A stretch of DNA of 64,000 nucleotides from Lachnospiraceae bacterium (GCA_910575605.1 CAJTEW010000014.1:37854-101853); one strand, 5' to 3'. Numbered from the stretch's first letter, positions 48,479 to 58,247 are shown. Notes: generated by a model not told the origin, from the letters alone. A program made the numbers and translations.

Positions 48479-50113
48479 TTATCCCCGGTTCTGTGCATCC
48501 ACCAAATGGACCGCCCCATACATTTCTCTTAGTTTCGGCTTCTCTATCTTCCCCGTCGCATTGCGCGGTACATCTGCAAATATAACCTTCCTCGGCCTCT
48601 TATACCTTGGAAGCTTCCTGCAGAATTCATTAATATCCTCTTCCAGGCATATCATTCCAGGCTTCAGTGAAATAATAGCCGCTGATATCTCTCCCAGCCT
48701 CTGATCCGGCAGTCCGATAACCGCTACATCAAGAATCTTGTCATTTGTACGCAGGAAATCCTCAATCTGCACAGGATAAATATTCTCACCGCCACTTATG
48801 ATAACGTCCTTCTTACGGTCTACAAGAAAAATAAATCCGTCCTCATCCTCCACTGCCATATCTCCGGTATACAGCCATCCTTCATGCAGCACCTCTTCTG
48901 TTGCCTTTGCGTCATTATAATAGCAGACCATAACACCTGGTCCTTTAACTGCAAGCTCCCCTGTCTCACCTTGCTTAACCGTATTACCCTGCTCGTCAAT
49001 AATCTTTGTCTTCCAGCCGTAACCAGCCTTCCCGATAGCACCTACCTTATGAATGTTTTCCATCCCAAGGTGCACACAGCCCGGCCCAATAGATTCGCTG
49101 AGGCCGTAATTGGTGTCATACTGATGAGACGGAAAATAATCCTTCCAATGTCTGATAAGGCTCTGGGGCACCGGCTGCGCACCGATATGCATAAGGCGCC
49201 ACTGCTCAAGCTGGTACATTTCCAGATTAATCTTCCCTCTGTCAATAGCCAAAAGAAGATCCTGCGCCCACGGCACAAGAAGCCATACAATCGTACATTT
49301 CTCCTCAGACACTGCCCTAAGAATAAATTCCGGATTGGTTCCCTTAAGAAGCACTGCCTTCCCACCGGTTAAAAGACTTCCAAACCAGTGCATCTTTGCG
49401 CCAGTATGATAGAGAGGCGGAATACATAAAAATACATCCTCCTTTGTCTGTCCGTGATGGTTCTGCTCCACTTTGGCAGCATGCATTAATGCTTCATGTG
49501 TATGTAAAATCGCCTTGGGGAATCCTGTTGTTCCTGAGGAAAAATATATGGCAGCATAATCTTCGTCATTAATATCAATTTTCGGTGACTGGCTGGAACA
49601 GTTTGCAGTGTGCATCGTATAATCCTCTGCAAATCCCGGACATCCGTCCCCTACATAATATAGAAGACGTCCTTTACTGATATCATCTGCCACTTCCTCC
49701 ACACGTCCGATAAATTCTGCTCCAAAAACAAGAATATCAACTTCCGCAAGCTCGACACAGTATTTAATCTCCTCAGCAGAATACCGAAAGTTAAGGGGCA
49801 CCGCAAGAGCTCCTGTCTTTAATATTCCAAAATATATAGGAAGCCATTCCAGGCAGTTCATCAGAAGAACCGCCACCTTGTCCCCTTTTTGTATCCCTCT
49901 CTCCAAAAGCAGATTGGCAAATCTATTTGCTTTTTCATTAAATACACTCCAGGTAATCTCACGGCGGTAATAGGAGGCACGCACAGGCTCAATCAATTCG
50001 TACTCTTTCCAGGTAACCTTTCTCGTCTCCGGCATCTCCGGATTAATCTCCACAAGACATACATCATCACCGTATAACCGGCAGTTCTTCTCCAAAATAT
50101 CTGTAATAGGCAT
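48479..50113 (-). CDS. Acyl-CoA ligase (AMP-forming, ANL superfamily)
   Basis: A 544-residue adenylate-forming enzyme that activates a carboxylic acid with ATP and transfers it to CoA. The P-loop-like YFSSGTTGFPKA lies near residue 190, YGLSES near 340, and the hinge/A8 segment LYTGDMAVEDEDGFIFLVDR near 415; the catalytic lysine is in NATGKIEKPKL near the C-terminus. The substrate cannot be told: medium- or long-chain fatty acids, aromatic acids and bile acids are all used by relatives. It appears to stand alone, with no acyl-CoA dehydrogenase or transporter beside it. Confidence 0.88.
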   Translation of the reverse strand: MPITDILEKNCRLYGDDVCLVEINPEMPETRKVTWKEYELIEPVRASYYRREITWSVFNEKANRFANLLLERGIQKGDKVAVLLMNCLEWLPIYFGILKTGALAVPLNFRYSAEEIKYCVELAEVDILVFGAEFIGRVEEVADDISKGRLLYYVGDGCPGFAEDYTMHTANCSSQSPKIDINDEDYAAIYFSSGTTGFPKAILHTHEALMHAAKVEQNHHGQTKEDVFLCIPPLYHTGAKMHWFGSLLTGGKAVLLKGTNPEFILRAVSEEKCTIVWLLVPWAQDLLLAIDRGKINLEMYQLEQWRLMHIGAQPVPQSLIRHWKDYFPSHQYDTNYGLSESIGPGCVHLGMENIHKVGAIGKAGYGWKTKIIDEQGNTVKQGETGELAVKGPGVMVCYYNDAKATEEVLHEGWLYTGDMAVEDEDGFIFLVDRKKDVIISGGENIYPVQIEDFLRTNDKILDVAVIGLPDQRLGEISAAIISLKPGMICLEEDINEFCRKLPRYKRPRKVIFADVPRNATGKIEKPKLREMYGAVHLVDAQNRG

Positions 50114-50294
50114 ATTTATTAGATTCCCTTCCCGCTTTAACGCGTTTAATTACTAAAGTAAATGATACCGAATTTAATAAAAAATGTCAATCTACTTTTC
50201 ACTCTGTCTTTATTTTTATTTGTATCATCTTATTCCCAATATATATTTTTTTAATGAGGCTCTACATGGATATCTCATTACAAAACAAAAAGCC

Positions 50295-50319
50295 CTGACA
50301 CCTTGCTAAAACGTGCCAG
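50295..50319 (-). terminator. Terminator of the tRNA-Ala gene
   Basis: Arms CTGACAC (50295-50301) and GTGCCAG (50313-50319) pair with one G-U. On the minus strand a GGGC and a run of five T follow. Located 11 bases past the tRNA 3' end. Confidence 0.6.
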
Positions 50320-50330
50320 AACTTCCGGTA

Positions 50331-50403
50331 TGGAGCATAGGGGATTCGAACCCCTGGCCTCAACAATGCGAATGTTGCGCGCTCCCAGCTGCGCTAATGC
50401 CCC
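50331..50403 (-). tRNA. tRNA-Ala, anticodon CGC
   Basis: A 73-base cloverleaf: 7-bp acceptor stem GGGGCAT/ATGCTCC with the G3-U70 pair that marks alanine tRNAs, 4-bp D stem, anticodon loop TTCGCAT giving CGC, and a T arm AGGGG-TTCGAAT-CCCCT. Discriminator base A73. The 3' CCA is not encoded and must be added by the CCA enzyme. CGC reads only GCG codons. Confidence 0.95.
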
Positions 50404-50446
50404 ATACGTCGTATTATAACACCACACTTAGGGAAAGAAAAGATTT

Positions 50447-51826
50447 TTAACAAATATTTTTTGTTTTTCTTTCCTTAATTTCTTCTACAATCTGATTATA
50501 TGCCTTTTTATTCAGGCGGTAAAAATACAGGACAACTGCTGTTATGATCCACAGCACTCCGGGTACAGTTGTAAAAGAATGTTTTATAACAGACAGAACA
50601 GTTTCATTCTGCTGCTGGTTCGCCACATATCCGAAAGCTCCCAGAACACCTGCAAGAACAGCTGTACCAATCGCCATTCCAATCTTATTTCCCAGTGAAA
50701 TAAATGCATATTGAAAGCCATCATTTCTAAGCCCAGTCTTCCATTCCCCATATTCCACACAGTCTGGCACAATTGCATAAATAGCTGTATTAAAACCTGA
50801 GAAGAAAAATTGTGCCAGACAGGAAAACATATAAAACGGAACTGGTGATTCGCCTACTGTAAAAAAATACATGCAGAACATACTAATTCCTGTAAGCAAA
50901 GCGAAAATGGATGCAGAACGGCCCTTATTATTTGTCATCTGGAACACTATAGGAAAGCAGGCAGCACCAATAATAGAGGGAATGATAATAAAAAGGGAAT
51001 ATGTACTGAATAATGCATTATTTCCTTCTACATATGTAAAATAATACAAGGCATCTGCATTTCTCCCGTAAAGCGTTACTCCAAATAAGAACTGTCCTGC
51101 GACTGCAATCATATAGGGCTTATTTTTTGTAACTGAAGATATCTGTATTTTCAAAGAAGTCTTTTTCTTTTCCGGCATATCTACTACTTCTTTGGTTTTT
51201 GAAAAACAGAAAATATGACAGGCAGCAAAAATACACCCATATAATACCGCAATCAGCAGATACCCCCTTTTATCGTCTCCTCCTCCCAAAGCAGAAATTA
51301 AAGGAACTGTTACAATATTAATAATTCCAATTGCAATCATTGCACTGACAGAGCGGAATGTATTTATCTTCGCGCGCTCTTCAATATTCTGCGTCATAGC
51401 TCCACATAAAGTTCCATAGGGAATGTTAACACAGGTATACCCCAGTACAAGAATACAGTAGGTAACTGTCATATATATAATTTTTGCCCCTGGCGTCCAG
51501 TCCTGATGTGCCCAAAAAGTAAGCATTAATACAACTGCTGTCAAGGGCGCTGCAATCAGAAGCCAGGGACGGTATCTGCCCCACCGGGTGTGTGTCTTGT
51601 CACTTAATCCCCCGATAACCGGATCGTTAATAGCATCCCAGAACCGTGAAAAGAGCATAAGCCCTGCCACGGCACTCATACTGATGCCAAATACATCCGT
51701 ATAAAAAATCATCAGAAAATTTCCTACAAACATCCAGCTGAAGTTACATCCCACATCTCCCATTCCATATGCTATCTTACTAATTAACGGTACTTTTACA
51801 TTCGTGTTCTTCTGCTCCATCCCCAT
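50447..51826 (-). CDS. Glycoside-pentoside-hexuronide (GPH) family sugar:cation symporter
   Basis: A 459-residue transporter with about twelve membrane helices. The MelB/XynP-like signature is clear at the N-terminus: AYGMGDVGCNF, FGISMSAVAGLML, SRFWDAINDPVIGGLSD and TRWGRYRPWLL. It imports a glycoside, pentoside or sugar alcohol with Na+ or H+. It follows the zinc dehydrogenase by 31 bases on the same strand, so imported substrate is probably oxidised by that enzyme. Confidence 0.92.
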   Translation of the reverse strand: MGMEQKNTNVKVPLISKIAYGMGDVGCNFSWMFVGNFLMIFYTDVFGISMSAVAGLMLFSRFWDAINDPVIGGLSDKTHTRWGRYRPWLLIAAPLTAVVLMLTFWAHQDWTPGAKIIYMTVTYCILVLGYTCVNIPYGTLCGAMTQNIEERAKINTFRSVSAMIAIGIINIVTVPLISALGGGDDKRGYLLIAVLYGCIFAACHIFCFSKTKEVVDMPEKKKTSLKIQISSVTKNKPYMIAVAGQFLFGVTLYGRNADALYYFTYVEGNNALFSTYSLFIIIPSIIGAACFPIVFQMTNNKGRSASIFALLTGISMFCMYFFTVGESPVPFYMFSCLAQFFFSGFNTAIYAIVPDCVEYGEWKTGLRNDGFQYAFISLGNKIGMAIGTAVLAGVLGAFGYVANQQQNETVLSVIKHSFTTVPGVLWIITAVVLYFYRLNKKAYNQIVEEIKERKTKNIC

Positions 51827-51857
51827 TATCCTCCTATCACAGTTGATTTTACCTCTT

Positions 51858-52901
51858 TTAAATATGAATAACTGCCTTTACAATATCCGCTTTATAATTT
51901 ACACTGTCATCCATAGCCTTTTGCACATCATCAAGCTCAAACACATTTGTTACGATACCTTTAAGGTTTACTCTGCCTGATGCAACTGCATCAATCGCCA
52001 TAGGATATATGTTGCGGTAACGGAATACTGTTTTAAAAGTAAGCTCTTTATCTAATGCAAGGCTCATCGGAAGTGTTATCTCTCCACTCTTACTATAGCC
52101 TACCAGCACAATTACCGCGCCTTTTTTTGTCATATGGACTGTCTGAACAGTTGTTATCTGCGTGCCTGCAGTTTCCACTGCCAGGTCGCACCCTTTCCCG
52201 TCTGTCAGCCTTTTTATCTCTTTTACTGCATCAGCCTGGCTTCCGTTAATTACACCGTCTGCACCAAGCTCCAAAGCCTTTTTAAGCCTTTTCTCCATGA
52301 TATCCACTACATATACTTTGGAAAATCCCATAGCCTTTAAAGCCATCATTGTCACAAGTCCGATACACCCTGCGCCCATAACCACCGCTGTCTGTCCTGC
52401 TTTGGCGCCTCCCTGCATGGCAGCATGGAAGCCTACTGCTAAAGGCTCAATTAAAGCGCCTTCCATAGTGCTTACATTATCCGGTAGTTTAAAACACAGG
52501 TCCGCTTCATGAGCCACATATTCCTGAAATACTCCGTCTACCGGAGGTGTTGCGAAAAATACCACATCCGGGCAGAGATTATAGCGGCCTGTTTTACAGA
52601 ATTCACAATGTCCGCATGTTTTTCCCGGCTCTAATGCCACCCTGTCTCCTTCTTTTAAATGTCTCACATTTTTTCCTACCTCAACTATTGTTCCTCCTGG
52701 CTCATGTCCAAGAACAAAGGGCGGTTCTACAACATAATCACCGATGGCTCCTGTCTCATAATAATGAAGGTCGCTGCCGCAGATTCCCACATATTCCAAT
52801 TTTACCAGCACCTCGTTATCCTTCACCTTCGGGATATTACGCTCCTCAAATCCCATTTTTCCAATTCCCAGCATAACCGCTGTTTTCATTTTTCCTTCCA
52901 T
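51858..52901 (-). CDS. Zinc-dependent polyol/sugar dehydrogenase (sorbitol/xylitol dehydrogenase type)
   Basis: A 347-residue medium-chain dehydrogenase. Catalytic zinc ligands are Cys41 (GICGSDLHYY), His66 and Glu67 (GHEPGG); the structural zinc lobe has Cys96, Cys99, Cys102 and Cys110. The NAD-binding motif is GAGCIGLVTM near residue 176. Residues around the catalytic zinc resemble L-iditol/sorbitol and xylitol dehydrogenases, so it likely converts a polyol to a ketose. AGGAGG is seven bases from the ATG. First structural gene after the ROK regulator. Confidence 0.9.
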   Translation of the reverse strand: MEGKMKTAVMLGIGKMGFEERNIPKVKDNEVLVKLEYVGICGSDLHYYETGAIGDYVVEPPFVLGHEPGGTIVEVGKNVRHLKEGDRVALEPGKTCGHCEFCKTGRYNLCPDVVFFATPPVDGVFQEYVAHEADLCFKLPDNVSTMEGALIEPLAVGFHAAMQGGAKAGQTAVVMGAGCIGLVTMMALKAMGFSKVYVVDIMEKRLKKALELGADGVINGSQADAVKEIKRLTDGKGCDLAVETAGTQITTVQTVHMTKKGAVIVLVGYSKSGEITLPMSLALDKELTFKTVFRYRNIYPMAIDAVASGRVNLKGIVTNVFELDDVQKAMDDSVNYKADIVKAVIHI

Positions 52902-53069
52902 TTTAATTCCTCCTTGTCTAACTTTATTATATACTTAATTAAATAGTTTTATTATGTTTTTTATTATATGTAAAATGCTATTTTCTGTCAATATGTACTT
53001 ACTCTGTATTCTCGTTTTCGTCAATATTATTAAAATACACATGCCTTTTTTGTATAAACTGCACACAAA

Positions 53070-53094
53070 AAAAGAAGCTTCATTTCTGAAACCT
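53070..53094 (-). terminator. Short terminator after the ROK regulator gene
   Basis: On the minus strand GTTTCA pairs with TGAAGC around a GAAA tetraloop, followed by TTC and a run of seven T. It separates the ROK regulator transcript from the dehydrogenase gene. Confidence 0.6.
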
Positions 53095-53095
53095 C

Positions 53096-54232
53096 TTATA
53101 CATGTTCAACAAACGTTTCTATCACCTTAAGGGAAGCCCCCATAGCCGCTGCTTCGAATTTATAACTGCATGCCCTTACAAATGCATTTTCCTCTGAAAA
53201 TGTATTCCTTCTTTTTATTTTATCCCGTATGTCTTGAATATGCTTTTCCATATAGCTGCCGGCATATCCCCCTAATATAATATCACAGTCTAAAATCATA
53301 TGAATATTATTAACCGCTATGGCAAGATACGAAATATACTTGTCCCACGCTAAAGCAAATTTATCTTCTCCAGCCTCTAGCCTTCTGAAAAACTTTTCAA
53401 GCTTTCCGTCTGTCATATCCGACAGACATCTGGCAGAGCAGTATGCATCCAGACACCCCCGCTTTCCGCAATAACAGAGTTCCCCCTCCGGAACAACAGT
53501 CATATGCCCAGCTTCCCCGCAGCGGAAGTTCTTCCCCTGTTCCAGCCGGCCTTTACTGAAATAAGCACCGCCCACAGTATTGCTTAAAGAAAGATAAAAG
53601 AAACGTTCCAAGTCTTCTGTCTGAATCCCCTCAGCATATGCGCCCGCATTTGCATCATTTAAGAAGTAACATGGGAATGAAAAGAAACGGCTCACTTCAT
53701 CAAATGAGAGAGACTTCACTCCAAGTATATGAGAACCGGCAATCATCCTTTTCTCCAAATCTATAATCCCGGGAAAAGATATCCCGATTCCAATTATACT
53801 TTCCCTGTCTGTGCCGCTTGCTTCCAGAAACCTTTCAAGCTTTTTGTTTATATCATAATAATAGGCATCCTCTGGAGTATATGGGTAAAAAATCCTCTCG
53901 TATTTTAACATTTCTCCCGTTAGATTAGTAAGTATCAGGCTGATATGATTTTTTGTTATATCCAACCCTACAGCCTGCTTCACATTAGAAGCAGCCGACA
54001 GTGCCTTGGCCCTTCGTCCTCCTGTGGACTGCAATTCCCCGTTTTCCTCTACCAGTCCCATCTCTATCAGCTCTTTCGTAATCTGCGTTACTGTAGGGAG
54101 GCTCATCTTTAATTTATAGGAAATGTCTGGGTTTGATACAATACCATTCTTACAGATATACCTGAAAATCCGATTTCTATTATTTTTTTTAACCTCAATA
54201 TTCGTATTTGTAATCTTTCTGCCGTTCACCAT
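53096..54232 (-). CDS. ROK-family transcriptional regulator (NagC/XylR type)
   Basis: A 378-residue repressor: N-terminal winged helix (about 18-75, with NPDISYKLKMSLPTVTQITK split as DISYKLKMS and PTVTQITKEL) followed by a ROK sugar-binding domain with the zinc motif CYCGKRGCLDAYCS near residue 253. The glycolytic phosphate-binding segment is degenerate (GLDITKNHISL), so it is a sensor rather than a kinase. Next to the dehydrogenase and GPH transporter, it presumably controls them in response to the imported sugar. Confidence 0.9.
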   Translation of the reverse strand: MVNGRKITNTNIEVKKNNRNRIFRYICKNGIVSNPDISYKLKMSLPTVTQITKELIEMGLVEENGELQSTGGRRAKALSAASNVKQAVGLDITKNHISLILTNLTGEMLKYERIFYPYTPEDAYYYDINKKLERFLEASGTDRESIIGIGISFPGIIDLEKRMIAGSHILGVKSLSFDEVSRFFSFPCYFLNDANAGAYAEGIQTEDLERFFYLSLSNTVGGAYFSKGRLEQGKNFRCGEAGHMTVVPEGELCYCGKRGCLDAYCSARCLSDMTDGKLEKFFRRLEAGEDKFALAWDKYISYLAIAVNNIHMILDCDIILGGYAGSYMEKHIQDIRDKIKRRNTFSEENAFVRACSYKFEAAAMGASLKVIETFVEHV

Positions 54233-54278
54233 ACACCTCTATATTTTATTAAATTTTGCTTCCAAGTGAAAGTACTAA

Positions 54279-56231
54279 CTATTGCGGACAGATGGTCAGC
54301 ACTGCCGGCTTTTCTCCTTGTATTGTCTTTGGATATTCCACAAACAGATATCCCTCACCATCTAACACATGTCCATATTGCACATGTCCCAAGGGATCAC
54401 TATAGCTATAAACCTTCATTTCCGTCACATCCTCACCGTCCTCTCTAAATTCTGTCAGCATTACCCTGTATCCCAGCTCAGAAATTCCATATGCCTCTTT
54501 CTCAATTGCCAGACAGTAGTCCTCAAACAGTCCATAACCTGCTGCCAGCGAAAAACTTACTGCTTTTTTCCTCTTCCCCTCTGAAATATCCACCGAATCA
54601 GGCGTCTCTGTCACTGCTATGCAGCCTGTCAAATCTCTTTTTATTTCTGAAAAGTCCACGATATAATTACTTATACCGCTTTTCGCACCATAAATTCCGT
54701 CTGCCATCTGAACTGGGTTTTCTGCATACAGCCCGCTCTCTATCTTTAAATATTCTTCTGCACCAGGTGAAACATTCACGTACCAGCCTATTGTCATCAA
54801 AAAGGGCACGGGAGGGTCTATAAATGGACTGTCAAGTGTCTGTACTACATATGTTCCATAATCTCCCCACTCTATTCTTTTCGTCCGTTCCGCAAAAAGA
54901 TTTTTGGGAAGAACAATCCCTTTAAGCTGCATCTCATATTCTGCAGCACACTGGTTTAGTGTTTCCTTAAATGCTGTATCCTCCTTATATTCAGGAATAG
55001 CAAGCCTCTGCTCTATGGTTTCCACCTCTATATCCGATATGTAATAGTCAGCTGTTCCGTTCTTTCCTGTAAAAACGCTGCTGTCCGGCTCATAATCTCC
55101 TCCTGGCACTGTGTTTCTTGCCTGGGCCTCCAGCTGGAAAAATTTATCCAAATCTCCTTCATACCTTTCGTGGAAATAGCCGTCCTCTATGCAGTCAAAT
55201 GCTCCTCCCTCTGAATTCCAGAAAAGCTTTCCTTCTGGATGTCCGGTTCTTTCATTTATGCTGTCCTGAAATGCCTGCTTAATTTCTGCTTCCTGCAGAT
55301 TATCAAAACAGGTAAAATTCTCTTTCCCCTTCTCTCCTATCAAATAGGCTATAGCATTATAACTCCCCTCCTTTGGCATAACCTGGTAGGAAACTATATT
55401 TTCCGCTTTTTCACCATATAAGTTCACACTTTCAATCTGTATTTTCTCCCCGGTAAACTTTTCCTCGGGATACTTCTCATTCAAATACGTAACAATTACT
55501 TCGCTTATTTGGGCATCCCTTATACCGTCCTTTGCAGTAACTGCTACAAGTACGGCAAAAAGAACCACTGCTGCCACAGCCCCCAAAGCAAGCTGCTTTA
55601 TAATTCTTTTTATCTTTTTAGGTTTCCTCTCTGCCTCATACGGAAGTACCCTTATACAGACACAATCTATAATATCCTCTGCAAGCGACGCTTTTTCCAG
55701 CTCCATAGAATACTGGTAAAGCTCCTTACGCTTTTCCATTGTCACGGCAATCAGCTTTGACACCTCTTGGGGAAGCTCATTTCTATACAAGGCTTCATAT
55801 AGAACTTCCAACTCTGTCAGCTCCACATTCGGAAGAAACTCCGACGACAGAAAGTGCTGCCATTCCTTGTACGCTTCATGTCGAGGAAGCTTAAGGAGAT
55901 TTCTAAGTCTTATAGACAGGGCCTCTAACTTTTCTGACTGTCTGGCAGCCCACTGAGCCTGAGCTTCCTGAAACATCTGACCATAGGTATATTCTGCCTC
56001 TACATTTTCTGTGTATTCCTCTTGTTCCTCCTCCCATATATCTTCCCTTGGTTCTGCCCCATTTCCGTCTGCATACCTAAGTGCTGCCTCATATGCCTCA
56101 TGTATCTTAGACCATTCTTCAGGATGCTCTTCAGGATGATATCTTTTTGCCAGCAGGGCATATGCCTTCTTTATCTGCTTTTTATCCTTTGTAATCTGAA
56201 TCTCTAATGTGTCAAATGCCCATCGTACCAT
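54279..56231 (-). CDS. Membrane-anchored J-domain-like protein with extracytoplasmic domain
   Basis: A 650-residue protein. Residues 1-55 resemble a J domain (QIKKAYALLAKRYHPEEHPEEW), but the strictly conserved HPD is HPE (32-34). An acidic linker and helical region follow to about 205, then a basic patch and one membrane helix (about 213-232). The remaining ~415 residues should lie outside the cell and match no family I know. AGGAGG lies ten bases before the ATG. The start overlaps the Hsp70 gene by 28 bases, so it is almost certainly its partner. A role in linking a cytosolic Hsp70 to the membrane is inference. Confidence 0.75.
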   Translation of the reverse strand: MVRWAFDTLEIQITKDKKQIKKAYALLAKRYHPEEHPEEWSKIHEAYEAALRYADGNGAEPREDIWEEEQEEYTENVEAEYTYGQMFQEAQAQWAARQSEKLEALSIRLRNLLKLPRHEAYKEWQHFLSSEFLPNVELTELEVLYEALYRNELPQEVSKLIAVTMEKRKELYQYSMELEKASLAEDIIDCVCIRVLPYEAERKPKKIKRIIKQLALGAVAAVVLFAVLVAVTAKDGIRDAQISEVIVTYLNEKYPEEKFTGEKIQIESVNLYGEKAENIVSYQVMPKEGSYNAIAYLIGEKGKENFTCFDNLQEAEIKQAFQDSINERTGHPEGKLFWNSEGGAFDCIEDGYFHERYEGDLDKFFQLEAQARNTVPGGDYEPDSSVFTGKNGTADYYISDIEVETIEQRLAIPEYKEDTAFKETLNQCAAEYEMQLKGIVLPKNLFAERTKRIEWGDYGTYVVQTLDSPFIDPPVPFLMTIGWYVNVSPGAEEYLKIESGLYAENPVQMADGIYGAKSGISNYIVDFSEIKRDLTGCIAVTETPDSVDISEGKRKKAVSFSLAAGYGLFEDYCLAIEKEAYGISELGYRVMLTEFREDGEDVTEMKVYSYSDPLGHVQYGHVLDGEGYLFVEYPKTIQGEKPAVLTICPQ

Positions 56232-58021
56232 AACCGGTATTCCTCCTCCAGGTTCGCATCTAATTCTTCACTTTCACTCTCATGATACCAGGAATCTATA
56301 TCCTCCGGCTCCCCATATATACTGGCGCTTCCCAGATATTTTTCCGTATTCTGAAAAAAAATCTCCAGCTGTCTCTTCCACTTTTTAACCTTGTATACAT
56401 CCTGTTCTATCAGAAGAAGGTGCTGGAAATACCGGATACGCCCTCCAAGTTCTTCCCTTAAGTCTCCTGACGCCTGTGCAAAAAGCCGCTCTCCCCAGGC
56501 AATCGCCATCTGATTCTCCTCCTGTTCTGCCGGGTGAAGCTTTAACTTTTCCAGTTCCTCTATATATTGCTCTATTTTCTCAGGCTCAATTGTATCTACA
56601 CCTGTAGTAATAATCTCTTTTACTTTCTCTCCTGTTGAATCTACTTTCACATCCACAATCAAAATACCATTAATATCATAGGTGTAGCGTACAGAAACTG
56701 TTTCTTTCCCCTTCGGAGCCATCGGGACATCTACATTCAATACTCCAAGGCAGATATTTTTGTCCACATAATATTCCTCTCCCTGATAAACATCAATCTT
56801 CACATGGCGCTGAAAATCACCTGCCGTACAAAAACGCCTCACCTTACTGCAGGGGAGCACACTGTTCCTTTCAATAATAGCACTCATGATGGGCTTATCT
56901 GGGTCTGCCTCATTGTAAATTCCTGTGCTCAAAGTAAATGGACAAATGTCTGTCAAAAGCAGATCCTTAATATCCTCCTGCCTCTCCTTAATACCGGCGT
57001 ACGTGCCGACTCCCAGTGCAACCATATGATCCGGATCCACTGCATAAACCTTACATTCCCCTGCCATATGACACAAGTACTGCTTTACAGAAGGCATTTT
57101 ACAAGAGCCTCCCACCAGAATAACCTTGGATATTTCCAGCATATTCTTATCCCCGTCCCTCATTACTTTTTTTATCGGGACTGACATTCTCTGAAATAAC
57201 AGCATAGAAATCTGTATCAGCTTTTTATTATCTAACTCCATCTGTCCTGTAAAGTCCTCGTCTGACACCTGCATAATCGTGGAAGCATTATCTGTCAGCG
57301 CACGTTTTGCACGATTTGCACTCTCTAAAAGGATTTCCCTCCTCTTGGGTGCAAGCTCCGTAAAGTCCATGCCCTGCTCTTTGCAGAACTGCCCTGCGAT
57401 CTCCCTGTCAAAATCACTTCCTCCAAGACAATTATCCCCGCTTACTGACACAATCTCAATAATATTGTCAAAACAGTCAACCAGTGATACATCCAGCGTC
57501 CCCCCACCGAAATCAAATACCAGAAATGTCTCATCCTCCTCTTTATTCCGGTTATGATATGCAAGCGCCGCTGCGGAAGGCTCATTAATAATACGTTCCA
57601 CTTTAAGCCCGGCCAATTCTCCGGCAGTTTTCGTTGCCTTTCTGGCCATGTCATTAAAGTATGCCGGTACACTTACCACGGCTTCCTCTACTGCCTCGCC
57701 CAGATATCTTTCGGCATCTTCCTTAAGCTTCCTTAGCACAAAAGCAGAAACCTCTTCGGGGCGGTATGTTCTTTCTCCAATCTGAAAGATTTTCTCTGTT
57801 CCCATAAATCTTTTAAATATATTTACAGAATGGTCCGGATGGGAAATCAGCCTCTCTTTAGCAATTTTTCCTACATATACCGTATTTTCTTCCCCGATAC
57901 TTACTACACTTGGGGTCAGATATTCTCCAAAAGAATTAGGAATTAATACGCTTCTCCCATTCTGCCATACTGCAGCAAGACTGTTTGTTGTTCCCAGGTC
58001 AATTCCTATAATTTTACCCAT
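56204..58021 (-). CDS. Hsp70-family chaperone, non-canonical DnaK-like
   Basis: A 605-residue Hsp70: nucleotide-binding domain with IIGIDLGTTNSLAAV at the start, INEPSAAALAYH near residue 143, DFGGGTLDVSLVD near 170 and VGGSCKMP near 310; then a substrate-binding beta domain (LLLTDICPFTLSTGI onward) and a C-terminal helical region that differs from DnaK and ends in acidic EELDANLEEEYRLW. It lacks the DnaK EEVD-like or Gly-rich tail and is not beside grpE or dnaJ. The strict overlap with a J-domain-like membrane protein suggests a dedicated two-protein system rather than the housekeeping chaperone. Confidence 0.88.
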   Translation of the reverse strand: MGKIIGIDLGTTNSLAAVWQNGRSVLIPNSFGEYLTPSVVSIGEENTVYVGKIAKERLISHPDHSVNIFKRFMGTEKIFQIGERTYRPEEVSAFVLRKLKEDAERYLGEAVEEAVVSVPAYFNDMARKATKTAGELAGLKVERIINEPSAAALAYHNRNKEEDETFLVFDFGGGTLDVSLVDCFDNIIEIVSVSGDNCLGGSDFDREIAGQFCKEQGMDFTELAPKRREILLESANRAKRALTDNASTIMQVSDEDFTGQMELDNKKLIQISMLLFQRMSVPIKKVMRDGDKNMLEISKVILVGGSCKMPSVKQYLCHMAGECKVYAVDPDHMVALGVGTYAGIKERQEDIKDLLLTDICPFTLSTGIYNEADPDKPIMSAIIERNSVLPCSKVRRFCTAGDFQRHVKIDVYQGEEYYVDKNICLGVLNVDVPMAPKGKETVSVRYTYDINGILIVDVKVDSTGEKVKEIITTGVDTIEPEKIEQYIEELEKLKLHPAEQEENQMAIAWGERLFAQASGDLREELGGRIRYFQHLLLIEQDVYKVKKWKRQLEIFFQNTEKYLGSASIYGEPEDIDSWYHESESEELDANLEEEYRLWYDGHLTH

Positions 58022-58086
58022 TTCACTTTTCCTCCGTGTATTCTGTCTGAGTTACTTTCTTACGGAGTTTGCAGCAAGTGCAAAGT

Positions 58087-58127
58087 CCTGTATAAACAAT
58101 TATCCATCTGTATCTTTATTATACAGG
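58087..58127. promoter_or_regulatory. Inverted repeat over the hsp70 -10 box
   Basis: CCTGTATAA (58087-58095) and TTATACAGG (58119-58127) are exact inverse complements. The second arm overlaps the -10 element of the hsp70 promoter, as an operator would. Confidence 0.5.
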
Positions 58128-58146
58128 AAAATATATATTCCTACAA
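58118..58146 (-). promoter_or_regulatory. Promoter of the hsp70-J gene pair
   Basis: TTGTAG (58141-58146) and TATAAT (58118-58123) on the minus strand with a 17-base spacer, about 97 bases before the Hsp70 start. No CIRCE element is seen. Confidence 0.65.
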
Positions 58147-58203
58147 GGCCGCCCATTCTGTTTTAGTTCTCTTTATTACATAGTATACTATTTATTTTCA
58201 CAA

Positions 58204-58247
58204 AAAAAGACACAGGTATCCGGTGTTATAGGTTCCTATGTCTTTTT
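58204..58247 (-). terminator. Terminator of the truncated binding-protein gene
   Basis: 15-base arms 58204-58218 and 58233-58247 pair with two imperfect positions around a 14-base loop, followed on the minus strand by seven T. It lies 24 bases beyond the gene's stop. Confidence 0.7.

Noticed and set aside
52902..53069. Operator for the ROK regulator before the dehydrogenase gene
   Set aside because: The AT-rich TTAATTAA palindrome near 52935-52945 is too simple to support a call; a TATAAT-like box is present without a good -35.
58022..58200. CIRCE element before the hsp70 gene
   Set aside because: The TTAGCACTC-N9-GAGTGCTAA pattern is absent.
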